Below, piece by piece: positions 1 through 8,270 of a stretch of DNA of 64,000 bases; position 1 is the first letter of the stretch; every line of letters starts with the position of its first letter. The notes under the pieces were generated by a model that was not told the DNA's origin, searched no databases, and worked only from the letters and a program-made list of their open reading frames with translations. The translations under genes were made by a program, and so were the position numbers. The stretch is from Paenibacillus physcomitrellae (GTDB lineage: Bacteria; Bacillota; Bacilli; Paenibacillales; Paenibacillaceae), in NCBI RefSeq assembly GCF_002240225.1, contig NZ_CP022584.1:2046001-2110000 (forward strand), in the 5' to 3' direction.

Positions 1-989
1 TTTTGTCCCAGGTGAAATGATATGAATCGGCTTGGCCTGTAGCGGCAAGCTGTGAACGAAGCACAGGATCTACAATCAGGCGGGAAATGTCTTCACCGAG
101 CCGATTCTCATAGCGGTAAGACATCAGGCAATTGACCTCGGGACGGCAATAATCGGCATTCCCGCCTGAATATAAGGTGACCAAAGACGCACCACAGCGC
201 ATCGCTTCCAGCCCCGGCAGGCCGCCCGCATCATAAACGCTTGAACTGACAAAGATATCCGTCATGTTGTACAGATATCTCAGTTCCGTATCATCCGCCG
301 GCGTAACGATCCGGAACAAACCGTTTGCTCCAAGCTGCTGCAGCTCCGGTGACCCTTCATATTCCGCCGGCGGGCAGATAAGGTTAATATCCACGTCCGG
401 GTACTGATGTTTAACTCTTGCCAGCTCATACAGCAAATATTCCTGATCCCTGTGCCAGGAGAAGCTTGGGGTTACACTGCGGACAACAGCCGTAATACGA
501 AGACCCGGAGCAAGCTGATTCCGGAAATTCATATTATGGAAAAAGCTGCTGACGCCCACAGGCACAATCATGCCGCCGATCCCATGAATGATTTGAATCA
601 GCTGCTGCTCCCAGCGCGACAAAACGAGCAGATGCTCCGTCATAGAATAGGTAGGAAAAGAGGCAAAGTTGTCGCTTAGAAAAACAGGCTCGTAACATAA
701 GGCTAACCGGACATGAACCCCTTTGCCCTGGGTGCTGGCTTCGGCCGCCGGATATACGGTTGTGTAGAAATTGGATACGATCACATCCGCATTTGGAAAA
801 TCTTCAGCCTTCAGCACACTTTGCTCCACCCGGTGCACCCTGGACGATATGGCGTATTCAACCACACCCTGAGCCGGCATGACGAGGGTAACCTCGTGGC
901 CTCTTGCCGACAGCCAGTTCGTCAGTTCGGCAAGCATCCGCTGCGCCCCTCCCTGGCATAAAGTCAATACGGGAAAAGTAAAACGCATC
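1..989 (-). CDS. Glycosyltransferase family 4, C-terminus beyond window edge
   Basis: Open reading from an ATG at 989 to the left edge (329 codons, no stop), so the protein is partial. The ATG follows a strong AGGAGGAGGGGGC ribosome site. The N-terminus has the Gly-rich donor-side loop of GT4 enzymes (CQGGAQRMLAEL, residues 11-22). The last third has the second Rossmann half (DIFVSSSVYDAGGLPGLEAM) with the conserved Glu of the GT4 nucleotide-sugar site. It should transfer a sugar from a nucleotide donor in the cytoplasm; donor and acceptor cannot be told. It is the last visible gene of a minus-strand run starting at 9350, 35 bases after the methyltransferase gene, which suggests assembly of the same glycan. 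Confidence 0.85.
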
Positions 990-1024
990 TTAAGCCCCCT
1001 CCTCCTGATCGGTTAACGCTATCC

Positions 1025-1615
1025 TCATTTATCTTTAATGATTTTGTACGCAAGAATCGCATCCACCGGAGGTGCATTCTCGCCGAAAGCCGCACGGAAG
1101 GAAGCATTTTGGGCGTTATGAAAACCTTTAAGCACGATCACCCTGTATCCGCGCTGCATGAACTCTTCCGGCTCCCAGCCGCTTTGATGAGTTTGGAACT
1201 TCTCGCCCTTCAGCCCGTAGTTATCCAGACTTTCCTGTGGAAAGAATCCTCTCGGCGTAAAAATAACCACCCGCTGCCGGGCAATTTTCTCGGCGGCACT
1301 CAGCACTTTCCGCGCATCCCCCTTGGAAAGATGCTCAAGCGAATCAATCAGCGCGACAGCATCGACGGACCGCGGCATCAGCAGCGAACCGATTTGACGG
1401 GCATCCGCCACAATCGGCAGCACAAAAGCCGAGGTTTTGCGCAGATTCTCCAGATAAGGACGATGAATATCCATAGCCACAATGATATTACAGTCATAAT
1501 GGTCCCACAGGAGGCCCAATCCGCAGCCAACATCCAGCACGGATCCGCAATAACGGAACTGCTGCCGGAGCAGCGAAATGAAATTGGCGTTGTAAACTTC
1601 CTTATACAGGTTCAA
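1025..1615 (-). CDS. Class I SAM-dependent methyltransferase
   Basis: 196-residue protein with motif I VLDVGCGLG (residues 26-34), an acidic residue after the second strand (AMDIH) for the SAM ribose, and a motif IV-like stretch (VDAVALIDSLEHL). I place the start at TTG 1615, preceded by GGGGGAGG; a longer reading to 1777 only re-reads the end of the upstream gene in another frame. It lies 28 bases after the epimerase gene and before a GT4 gene, so it probably methylates a sugar or a glycan intermediate. O- versus N- or C-methylation cannot be decided. It is short for the family and carries no extra domain. Confidence 0.8.
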   Translation of the reverse strand: MNLYKEVYNANFISLLRQQFRYCGSVLDVGCGLGLLWDHYDCNIIVAMDIHRPYLENLRKTSAFVLPIVADARQIGSLLMPRSVDAVALIDSLEHLSKGDARKVLSAAEKIARQRVVIFTPRGFFPQESLDNYGLKGEKFQTHQSGWEPEEFMQRGYRVIVLKGFHNAQNASFRAAFGENAPPVDAILAYKIIKDK

Positions 1616-1643
1616 GCTTTCCTCCCCCTTTCGCCTTTTGGGC

Positions 1644-2552
1644 TTAACGCAGCCCGCTGCGCCAGTAAGCAACAATATCTTGAACCGACTTCTCCCAGGA
1701 TACGGTTGGCTTAAATCCCAGCTTGATGAGCTCCTCAGGCCCCTGCATCTCCTCTGACGAAGGAACCGGAGAGGCATCCCCTTCTTCTATCGTTACAGGA
1801 ACTCGGGCCAGGCGGCTGAAGCTGTCCGCGGTTTCCCGCAATGTGCGTTCCCTGCCTGAGCAAATCGGATAAATTACGCGGCTTCGCCCAACCTTGAGCA
1901 GAAGCTCATAGGCCAGAACCGCGTCCCTTATATCCAGAAAATCACGGCGTTCAAGGCCCGAGGACAAGCGGAACGGGCGGCCGGTGTAGGTCTGCTCTTC
2001 AGCCGCAATGTGTTTGGCAAGCAGAGCGCAAATGCCCGTTGAAGGGCCGGGGCCGACCAGATTTGCCGGTTCACCGATAATGACCTCCTGCCCGAACAGC
2101 TGCCCCCAGCATAAAGCCGCCATGCCGCCAAGCGACTTGCTCAGCCCATAAGGGTGGTTCGGAACCGGATGATCGGTCAGTTGAAACCGGAGACGGGAAT
2201 GGGCTACGACCACTCGGCTTTGTTTCCCGCTCTTGCGCAGCGCCTCCAGCAGATAGAATACGCCCATCACATTGGTTTCCATATAGTCGATAGGCTGCTC
2301 CCATGACTGCTTGACGGCGTTCTTCCCGCCCAGATGCAGCACATGATCCGCCTGCGCCTTATCAACGAGCTTCCGTACGGATTCATAATCCTTCAGATCG
2401 CAGACCACATATTTGACGCCGGGTACAGCCTCAAGCCCTTCCAGACTCCGGACCGCCCCAACCACCTCATACCCCTGCCCGGCGAAATGCCGGCAGGCAT
2501 GACGGCCGGTAAAGCCGGCCGCCCCGGTAATCAGAATCGTTTCTTTAGCCAT
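1644..2552 (-). CDS. NAD-dependent sugar epimerase/dehydratase (extended SDR)
   Basis: 302 residues. The N-terminal GAAGFTG (residues 10-16) is the Rossmann dinucleotide motif, and Y135-x3-K139 (YGLSK) is the SDR catalytic pair. Family knowledge: extended SDR enzymes of this size are UDP-glucose 4-epimerases, GDP-mannose 4,6-dehydratases or related NDP-sugar reductases. Its start overlaps the end of the upstream reductase by 8 bases, a sign of translational coupling. It sits directly after a three-enzyme UDP-HexNAc pathway, so it may make a second donor sugar or alter the first. The exact substrate is not inferable from motifs. Confidence 0.8.
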   Translation of the reverse strand: MAKETILITGAAGFTGRHACRHFAGQGYEVVGAVRSLEGLEAVPGVKYVVCDLKDYESVRKLVDKAQADHVLHLGGKNAVKQSWEQPIDYMETNVMGVFYLLEALRKSGKQSRVVVAHSRLRFQLTDHPVPNHPYGLSKSLGGMAALCWGQLFGQEVIIGEPANLVGPGPSTGICALLAKHIAAEEQTYTGRPFRLSSGLERRDFLDIRDAVLAYELLLKVGRSRVIYPICSGRERTLRETADSFSRLARVPVTIEEGDASPVPSSEEMQGPEELIKLGFKPTVSWEKSVQDIVAYWRSGLR

Positions 2553-3375
2553 GCTGCTTCATCCACTCTGCCAATTCGGACAACATCGCCTCGTAATCAG
2601 GCAGATCGAAAGCCACGTCACTGCGGGTAGAAACAAGCGTACGATCAAGTACGGTTGCATCCTCCGGTAAAATGTTCACGTCCTGTTTGTTCCAGACCTT
2701 CTGCATCAGCTTCAGCAGGTCATGTTTGCTGACCTTCTCCGGATGCGCCAGGTGAATCAGTCCGGACAACGGCTGATCGAGCACCTCCTCGATCACCTTC
2801 GCCAGCTGAAGCGTCGTAACGCCGTTCCAGAGCACCTTTTGATAGCCGTGAACTTCCCCGGTCTGCCCCAGAAACCATTCCATCAGACCGATTCCATCCC
2901 TCCGGATTTCAGGTCCTATGATGGAAGTACGAATGGTCAAATGCCGCCCTTCCTTAACCTCGCCCAGCGCTTTGGTCAGCGCATATTTCGAAACCCCGTC
3001 GGGCTGATCGTGTTCGGTATAGGAACCGCGGTCGCCGAGAAACACACAGTCGGTGCTGATATGAATCAATCTAGCCCCGTAACGGTCCGCCGCCCGCTGA
3101 AGGCGATGCGGCAGCAAACCGTTGATTTCATAAGCTCCGATTACATCGCGTTCGGCAAACTGGTTCAGCACGCCAACCGCGTTGATGATGACATCGGGAC
3201 GAACAAGCGCGACCGCCTGTTCCACCTTCCCGGGGTCCTGGACATCCAGCAGAATCCCGCCGTTATCGGCTGCATCACGTGTCGTATAGAAAACGTGATG
3301 GGAAGCGGACTCCCGGAAATATTGCACAAGTATATGCCCGGCCATTCCGTTCCCGCCAAAAATTAAAAGCTTCAT
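2545..3375 (-). CDS. RmlD-like NDP-4-keto-6-deoxy-L-sugar reductase (WbvR/CapF-type role)
   Basis: 276 residues with Rossmann motif GGNGMAG (7-13), the RmlD signature HISTDCVF (105-112) and the YxxxK pair Y131/K135. RmlD-type enzymes reduce the 4-keto group of NDP-6-deoxy-L-hexoses with NAD(P)H. The neighbours are an inverting UDP-GlcNAc 4,6-dehydratase and a UDP-HexNAc 2-epimerase, so the substrate is probably UDP-2-acetamido-2,6-dideoxy-L-lyxo-4-hexulose. WbjC/CapF enzymes of the L-FucNAc route are about 370 residues with an extra cupin domain, which is missing here; the length fits WbvR of the L-QuiNAc route better. It overlaps the upstream stop by 2 bases (ATGA). Confidence 0.8.
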   Translation of the reverse strand: MKLLIFGGNGMAGHILVQYFRESASHHVFYTTRDAADNGGILLDVQDPGKVEQAVALVRPDVIINAVGVLNQFAERDVIGAYEINGLLPHRLQRAADRYGARLIHISTDCVFLGDRGSYTEHDQPDGVSKYALTKALGEVKEGRHLTIRTSIIGPEIRRDGIGLMEWFLGQTGEVHGYQKVLWNGVTTLQLAKVIEEVLDQPLSGLIHLAHPEKVSKHDLLKLMQKVWNKQDVNILPEDATVLDRTLVSTRSDVAFDLPDYEAMLSELAEWMKQHG

Positions 3376-4358
3376 TCAAGGAACCCCCCTCGAACGAGGA
3401 TCTCCTTGATCTCCTTTTTATCCATCAGATTTTTATCCGAGCTGAAGCTGCTGAAGGAAACAAGCGGGTAGGATTTATAACGGTCTTTCAGGTTTGGAAT
3501 GTCCAAGGTAGGCAAAATGACCAAATATTCGTTATCATAAACGACCGTTGACAGACTTTCGAAATCGCTCATCAGAATTTCGTGGATTTTCTCGCCCGGG
3601 CGGGTTCCTGTTTCGATGATTTCCACGTTGTCGCGTCCGGAGGCTTCAATCAGCACTTCCGCAAGATCCACAATGCGGCAGGTCGGCATAGTCATGACGA
3701 AGATTTCCCCGCCAACGCTTTCCACCGAAGCTTTAAACAGCAGCTTGATCGCATCCGGAAGAGTGAGGAAGAAACGTGTCATATTCATATCCGTAATGCG
3801 AACCTGGCCTTTGTTTTTGATTTGATTCATAAACAGATGGACCACGCTGCCGTTTGTGCCCAGCACATTTCCGCCGCGTACACAGACGAACTGTGTATCT
3901 GAAGGCAAGAGATTAGCGTATACAATCAGCTTTTCGCCGATGGCTTTGGTCATGCCGTAGAAATTCGATGGATTCGCCGCTTTGTCGGTCGATATATAAA
4001 TGACCTTCTTGACATGATTCTCAACCGCAGCTTCAATTACGTTCTGTGTGCCAACCACGTTGGTTTTCAGCGCCTCATAAGGCTGGTCTTCACAAACCGG
4101 CACATGCTTCAGCGCAGCTAAGTGAAACACATAATCGACATTTTTGCAGGCAGCCGTCAAAGCTTCCCTGTCCCGGATATCGCCGATTCTAAAGGTTAAT
4201 CTGTGATCCTCAAACGCGCGGCTCATGGCCACCTGCGTCGACTCGCTGCGGGAATAAATAATGATTTCCTTCGGATTTTGCGGCAGCAGCTGCTTGATCA
4301 GCTCATACCCCCAGGATCCGGTACCGCCTGTCACCAAAATAACCTGATTATTAAACAT
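3372..4358 (-). CDS. UDP-GlcNAc 4,6-dehydratase (5-inverting; CapE/WbjB/FnlA-like)
   Basis: 328 residues. GGTGSWG (11-17) binds NADP(H); ISTDKAANP (122-130) with T124-D125-K126 and Y134/K138 form the active site typical of the CapD/FlaA1/PseB family. The conserved pattern with LKHVPVCEDQPYEA (83-96) is characteristic of this group. It should convert UDP-GlcNAc to UDP-2-acetamido-2,6-dideoxy-L-arabino-4-hexulose, the first step to UDP-L-FucNAc or UDP-L-QuiNAc. I chose ATG 4358 with GGAGGG seven bases upstream; a TTG at 4373 is possible but has no ribosome site. It overlaps the 2-epimerase stop by 8 bases. Confidence 0.88.
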   Translation of the reverse strand: MFNNQVILVTGGTGSWGYELIKQLLPQNPKEIIIYSRSESTQVAMSRAFEDHRLTFRIGDIRDREALTAACKNVDYVFHLAALKHVPVCEDQPYEALKTNVVGTQNVIEAAVENHVKKVIYISTDKAANPSNFYGMTKAIGEKLIVYANLLPSDTQFVCVRGGNVLGTNGSVVHLFMNQIKNKGQVRITDMNMTRFFLTLPDAIKLLFKASVESVGGEIFVMTMPTCRIVDLAEVLIEASGRDNVEIIETGTRPGEKIHEILMSDFESLSTVVYDNEYLVILPTLDIPNLKDRYKSYPLVSFSSFSSDKNLMDKKEIKEILVRGGFLE

Positions 4359-5442
4359 GCATTTTCCCTCCAAGCAAAAATTTGACTACCTTCTGCGATA
4401 CATGCTCGGTCAAATAGCCGCCGGGAACTTCCCAGTCCGTATCGCTTGCCGTCATGATCCGTACCGCCTTGGCGATGGCTTGGGCGTCCAGCCCCGAAAC
4501 GATATTGCTTCCGCAGTCCACCGTCTCCGGACGCTCCGTCGTCTTGCGCAGGGTTACGGTTGGAACATGCATGATGCAGCATTCCTCCTGCACCGTCCCG
4601 CTGTCCGTCAATGCGCATTTGGCATGGCGTTCCAGCTTCACGAAGTCAAAGAAGCCAAAGGGCTCATGAAATTGCACAAGCTTATGCATGGCGAGGTTGA
4701 AATCCTTCCCCATCTTCGATTTGGTGCGCGGATGCAGGCTGCAAATTAAAGGAAGCCCATATTCTTCAGCTACGGCGTTCAGGCCTTTCATAATTTCCAG
4801 CAGATGCTCGGGACGGTCCACATTCTCGGCGCGGTGAGTCGTAACCAGGAAATATTCTCCGGGCGCAAGACCGAGCCGGCCCAGAACATCGCTGGCCTCC
4901 ACTTGAGGTTCAAAATGCTTCATGACCTCATAAATCGGATTGCCTGTGAGCACAATCCGGGGCCCCGGCACGCCTTCCCGGATTAAATGCTGTTTGCTTT
5001 GTTCGGTATAGGGCATGTTGATACTGGAAATCGCGTCGATGACTTTGCGGTTCTTCTCTTCGGGAACGTCAAGGTCAAAGCAGCGGTTCCCCGCTTCCAT
5101 GTGAATGACCGGAATCCCCATCCGTTCCGCCAACACCGCACAAAGTGCGCTATTGGTATCCCCGAGCAGCAGGACCTTGTCGGGGCGTTCGTTATTCAGA
5201 ATGTCCTCCATCCCTGCGAACATGGCCGCAAGCTGCTCTCCAAGCGAGGCCTGCCGGTCCTGAAGCACATAATCGGGAGCACGCAGACCCAGCTCGGAGA
5301 AGAAAACGCCGCTTAGTGAAGCCGTAAAGTTCTGGCCGGTATGAACAAGAATATGCTGATCTGCAAAGCGGTCCAGAAGGGGGATAATTAAACTGAGCCG
5401 GATAATTTCAGGACGTGTCCCCAGGATCGTCATGATTTTCAT
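4351..5442 (-). CDS. UDP-HexNAc 2-epimerase, WbjD/CapG/FnlC-like subgroup
   Basis: 363 residues with GTRPE (8-12), GDTNS (94-98) and the active-site region HMEAGNRCFD (114-123). The Asn-Arg-Cys variant after EAG, together with VPEEKNRKVID, is what I know from the WbjD/CapG/FnlC group that 2-epimerises UDP-6-deoxy-L-HexNAc; the classical WecB group has HVEAGLR. It is first of the coupled trio epimerase-dehydratase-reductase, so it should give UDP-L-FucNAc or UDP-L-QuiNAc. ATG 5442 follows AAGGAGTTGACATA. It begins 37 bases after the tailed GT4 gene. Confidence 0.88.
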   Translation of the reverse strand: MKIMTILGTRPEIIRLSLIIPLLDRFADQHILVHTGQNFTASLSGVFFSELGLRAPDYVLQDRQASLGEQLAAMFAGMEDILNNERPDKVLLLGDTNSALCAVLAERMGIPVIHMEAGNRCFDLDVPEEKNRKVIDAISSINMPYTEQSKQHLIREGVPGPRIVLTGNPIYEVMKHFEPQVEASDVLGRLGLAPGEYFLVTTHRAENVDRPEHLLEIMKGLNAVAEEYGLPLICSLHPRTKSKMGKDFNLAMHKLVQFHEPFGFFDFVKLERHAKCALTDSGTVQEECCIMHVPTVTLRKTTERPETVDCGSNIVSGLDAQAIAKAVRIMTASDTDWEVPGGYLTEHVSQKVVKFLLGGKMHV

Positions 5443-5478
5443 TATGTCAACTCCTTCGGGTTGGTGTTGCCTGCCGCC

Positions 5479-7020
5479 TCAACGCTTGGTCCGGCGCCTT
5501 GCGCCGATGGCTCCGCGCTTCTTTCTGGCAGCACCGGATCTCTTCGGCCCTCCGCGCTTCTTGCGGCGGGATGCGGTAACGCGTCCGGATAGCCGCCTTC
5601 TTACCGCGCCGCTTCTCTTGCTTCCGCCGCCATTTCGGCTTCTGCGCTTTGCCTTTGCGCTTCCATGTTTGAAGCGCAAACGGCGTAAGCGGCGGCGTTT
5701 GCGGCCCTGGATCGGCGATGAAGCGGCTGGAGCAGGTTCTTCGGCGTAAGCGGCGGCTGTATCCATCGTCCCCGGGCCGCCTATGGAAGACCAGATACGC
5801 CCCTCATCCGCTTCATTTACATACAGGCGGTCCGGACGCCGTACCGCCCAGGCCAGAACCTCGGAACGAAGCCGTTCGGAGAAGGCGGCAGGTCCAAAAT
5901 GAATCTCGGCCTGCTCCCTCGCAGCGGCCGATAACGAAGACGCCGCTTCCTCCGGAAGCTCTAGCAGCGCTTTGACTTGGACGGTCAGCTGCTCCCTGTT
6001 CCCCATCTCTGACAAATAGGAGCCAAAGCCGCAGGCGCCCAGCACTTCCCCGAGTCCCCCTGCTTCATAAGCGGCAGTCAGCTTTCCGTGGATCATGCCT
6101 TCAAGCGCCGTTAGGCCAAAGCCTTCCGGCATGAGGCTCGGGATCACGAGAATATCCATGGCGCAATAGGCGGCCTCGACGGATTTTTCATAAGGGATAA
6201 AGTTGAATCTGGCAAAATATTTGGTTTCGTTCAGCTTATCGAGACAGCTTTTGTAGAAGCTTCTGTCGTTCCGCTGTCCGATGACCAGGAAACGCAGGTC
6301 GGAGCGCTCCTTACACAGTTCAAGCGCGGTATCAATGAAATGTCCAAACCCCTTCTCTTCGGTCAGAAAAGAGGAGATGAAGCCGATCAGCCGGTGTCCG
6401 GGACCTACTCCCAGCTCCGACCGTTTGTCTGCCCGCAGACGGCCCCAGCGGCCCGGATGATAGTCGGACCATTCCCAGGAAGGATAGATGAGACCAAGCT
6501 TCTCTTCGGGAATCCCTCCCTGGAGCCGGGACATGACCGTTCCGGAAATCGCCATCACCCGATCACTCAGGCTGTCGATGAGCTGCAGCGCATGGCCGAA
6601 GTAAGCGGTGTGAACAATGGCTTCCGTTATATTCCAGACGACCGGAATTCCAAGCCGGGAAGCAGCAACGGCAGGAAGCACATTCACGCAGGTATTGGTC
6701 AGGATCACATCGGCCTGTTCAGCCTGGATGAGCGCTGTCAAATGCTGAAATTCAGCCGTTTCCGTCAGGTTCTCTACTACCTGCGGCAGATTTGGACCAG
6801 GGATATACATCTCATAAACAAGCGGGTAGCGGCATGGAATCGTACGGATACCGTATTGGGCAGCCCGACGTGTCAATTCTCCCGCCTGCGGAGCAACCAA
6901 CACACACTGGAAATAGGCCGATAATTTCAGGGCCAGATGCAGCAGCATCTTCTCCGCCCCGGTAATGCTTTCAGTATTGCTGACATGTGAGAATAGCAGC
7001 AGCTTCGCTTGATTGGCCAT
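5479..7020 (-). CDS. GT4 glycosyltransferase with 75-residue polybasic C-terminal tail
   Basis: 513 residues from ATG 7020 (an upstream GTG at 7062 is possible; a strong AGGAAGGAGGT abuts it). Residues 1-400 are a GT4 enzyme: N-terminal loop SITGAEKMLLHLAL, then a C-terminal Rossmann domain with ISSFLTEEKGFGHFI and PSLMPEGFGLTALEGM holding the conserved Glu. The last 75 residues (439-513) are about half Arg/Lys in short blocks (GRKRRRLRR, SRRKKRG, GARRRTKR) with Ser, Gly and Ala between. Such a tail is not part of the GT4 fold. It resembles the Arg/Lys/Ser-rich stretches of spore-coat proteins such as CotB and CotG, so a targeting or anchoring role on the forespore surface is inferred. Confidence 0.82.
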   Translation of the reverse strand: MANQAKLLLFSHVSNTESITGAEKMLLHLALKLSAYFQCVLVAPQAGELTRRAAQYGIRTIPCRYPLVYEMYIPGPNLPQVVENLTETAEFQHLTALIQAEQADVILTNTCVNVLPAVAASRLGIPVVWNITEAIVHTAYFGHALQLIDSLSDRVMAISGTVMSRLQGGIPEEKLGLIYPSWEWSDYHPGRWGRLRADKRSELGVGPGHRLIGFISSFLTEEKGFGHFIDTALELCKERSDLRFLVIGQRNDRSFYKSCLDKLNETKYFARFNFIPYEKSVEAAYCAMDILVIPSLMPEGFGLTALEGMIHGKLTAAYEAGGLGEVLGACGFGSYLSEMGNREQLTVQVKALLELPEEAASSLSAAAREQAEIHFGPAAFSERLRSEVLAWAVRRPDRLYVNEADEGRIWSSIGGPGTMDTAAAYAEEPAPAASSPIQGRKRRRLRRLRFKHGSAKAKRRSRNGGGSKRSGAVRRRLSGRVTASRRKKRGGPKRSGAARKKRGAIGARRRTKR

Positions 7021-7083
7021 AAGTTTCGTTCTTCCGCATACAATAAGGAAGAAACGATTCACCTCCTTCCTGCATAAAATCTG

Positions 7084-8238
7084 TTAGCCGAAGATATGCG
7101 TTAAGAGCTCATTCAGACGATGGCTGTACGTATGCTCCCGCATGGTGCGTTCCAGCGCACGCAGAACCATTTCGCGGCGCTCTGCCTCGTGTGTTAAATA
7201 AAAGTCGATTTTGGAAAGAAGTTCATCCTGTGAGGCGTAGGTGTCGATTTCCACTCCCGGCGTATAGAAGCGGGCCAGATCGTTACGGGCATCTACAAGC
7301 TGCAGAGATCCGCTGGCCGCAATTTCAAAGGTCCGGGGATTCGGGGAGACAGCAGTTATTTTCAAAGTATTGTTGTTTACGCTGTCGTCGTCATAAGAAC
7401 GGTGCATATTAAGCGAGATTTTGCTGCTGCTGTATACGACTGCGGTATCTTGAGGCCCAAGCCAGGTTCCTTGTTCAATCCGGTCCGCGTAAGAACCAGC
7501 CTCTACCAGACGGTCCCACCAGATCCCATTGATCCGCATTCCCCGTTTCATCAGATCATCGATGATAGGTTGAAAGAAATGCACCCGATTCCAATAGGCG
7601 CTGCCGACAAAACTGACGGTGCGGGGTTCCGGTGCCCGGTCGCGCAGCGGACGGAAATGTCCCGGATAGACCCCGAACGGGAGATAATAAACATTGGGAC
7701 AGCCCAGCTGCCGGTAATATTCCACACAGTTCAGCTCAAGGGTAAACACATAGTCATAATGCAAAGTCAGCTGGGACGTCATATCGGTATAATAAGGATC
7801 GTCTGTCAGCCATACCGCTGTAGGAATTCCCATGGCCCGGATCGCATCAATTTGGTCGGTAGGCATTTCCAGCCCGTCGAACACCATAACCAGATCAGGA
7901 TGGTGTTCGGCCGCAAGCTGGGCTACCGGCTGGTTTGGCATCGCCGGGGTAACCGAGGCAGCCAGTGAACGCAGCGTTTCGACCATCCCTTCATCAAACG
8001 GCGAATACGGGAACCCTTTGCCTGAGCTGACATACATCACATGGATATTGCGCAGCGGAAATACGGTCTGGGGCTGGCTTGCAATAACATCCATGCGCCC
8101 GCGCAGATATCCCTCCTCAAACCCCGCCCGCAAACCGGCGCTTCTTCCTTCGTGTTTGGCGGTCTCAGCGGCGTGGGAGGAGTAAACCGGTACACTTTTT
8201 TTCCTTGCTCTGCTTTTCAAGCGTTGAACTTTCACCAT
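7084..8238 (-). CDS. CgeB-like glycosyltransferase-fold protein with N-terminal GY tag
   Basis: 384 residues. The main part matches the CgeB type (DUF3880 plus Glyco_trans_1_2): a degenerate GT4-like enzyme with VWLTDDPYYTD, SVNNNTLKIT, NPRTFEIAASGSLQLVD and a C-terminal TYSHRLNELL. CgeB of B. subtilis acts in maturation of the outermost spore layer in the mother cell. In front lie a basic stretch (KVQRLKSRARKK) and a Gly-Tyr-rich motif (GLRAGFEEGYLRGR, 35-48), which recur in other proteins here. I chose ATG 8238 because AAGGAG lies eight bases upstream; the GTG at 8247 overlaps that site. It is 32 bases after its paralogue at 8271. Confidence 0.8.
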   Translation of the reverse strand: MVKVQRLKSRARKKSVPVYSSHAAETAKHEGRSAGLRAGFEEGYLRGRMDVIASQPQTVFPLRNIHVMYVSSGKGFPYSPFDEGMVETLRSLAASVTPAMPNQPVAQLAAEHHPDLVMVFDGLEMPTDQIDAIRAMGIPTAVWLTDDPYYTDMTSQLTLHYDYVFTLELNCVEYYRQLGCPNVYYLPFGVYPGHFRPLRDRAPEPRTVSFVGSAYWNRVHFFQPIIDDLMKRGMRINGIWWDRLVEAGSYADRIEQGTWLGPQDTAVVYSSSKISLNMHRSYDDDSVNNNTLKITAVSPNPRTFEIAASGSLQLVDARNDLARFYTPGVEIDTYASQDELLSKIDFYLTHEAERREMVLRALERTMREHTYSHRLNELLTHIFG

Positions 8239-8270
8239 ATGTTCCACTCCTTATTTGAAATTTGCGTGTG

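Noticed and set aside
1616-1777. N-terminal extension of the methyltransferase
   Set aside because: This part overlaps the epimerase gene in another frame and gives an Arg-rich nonsense sequence; the TTG at 1615 has a good ribosome site.
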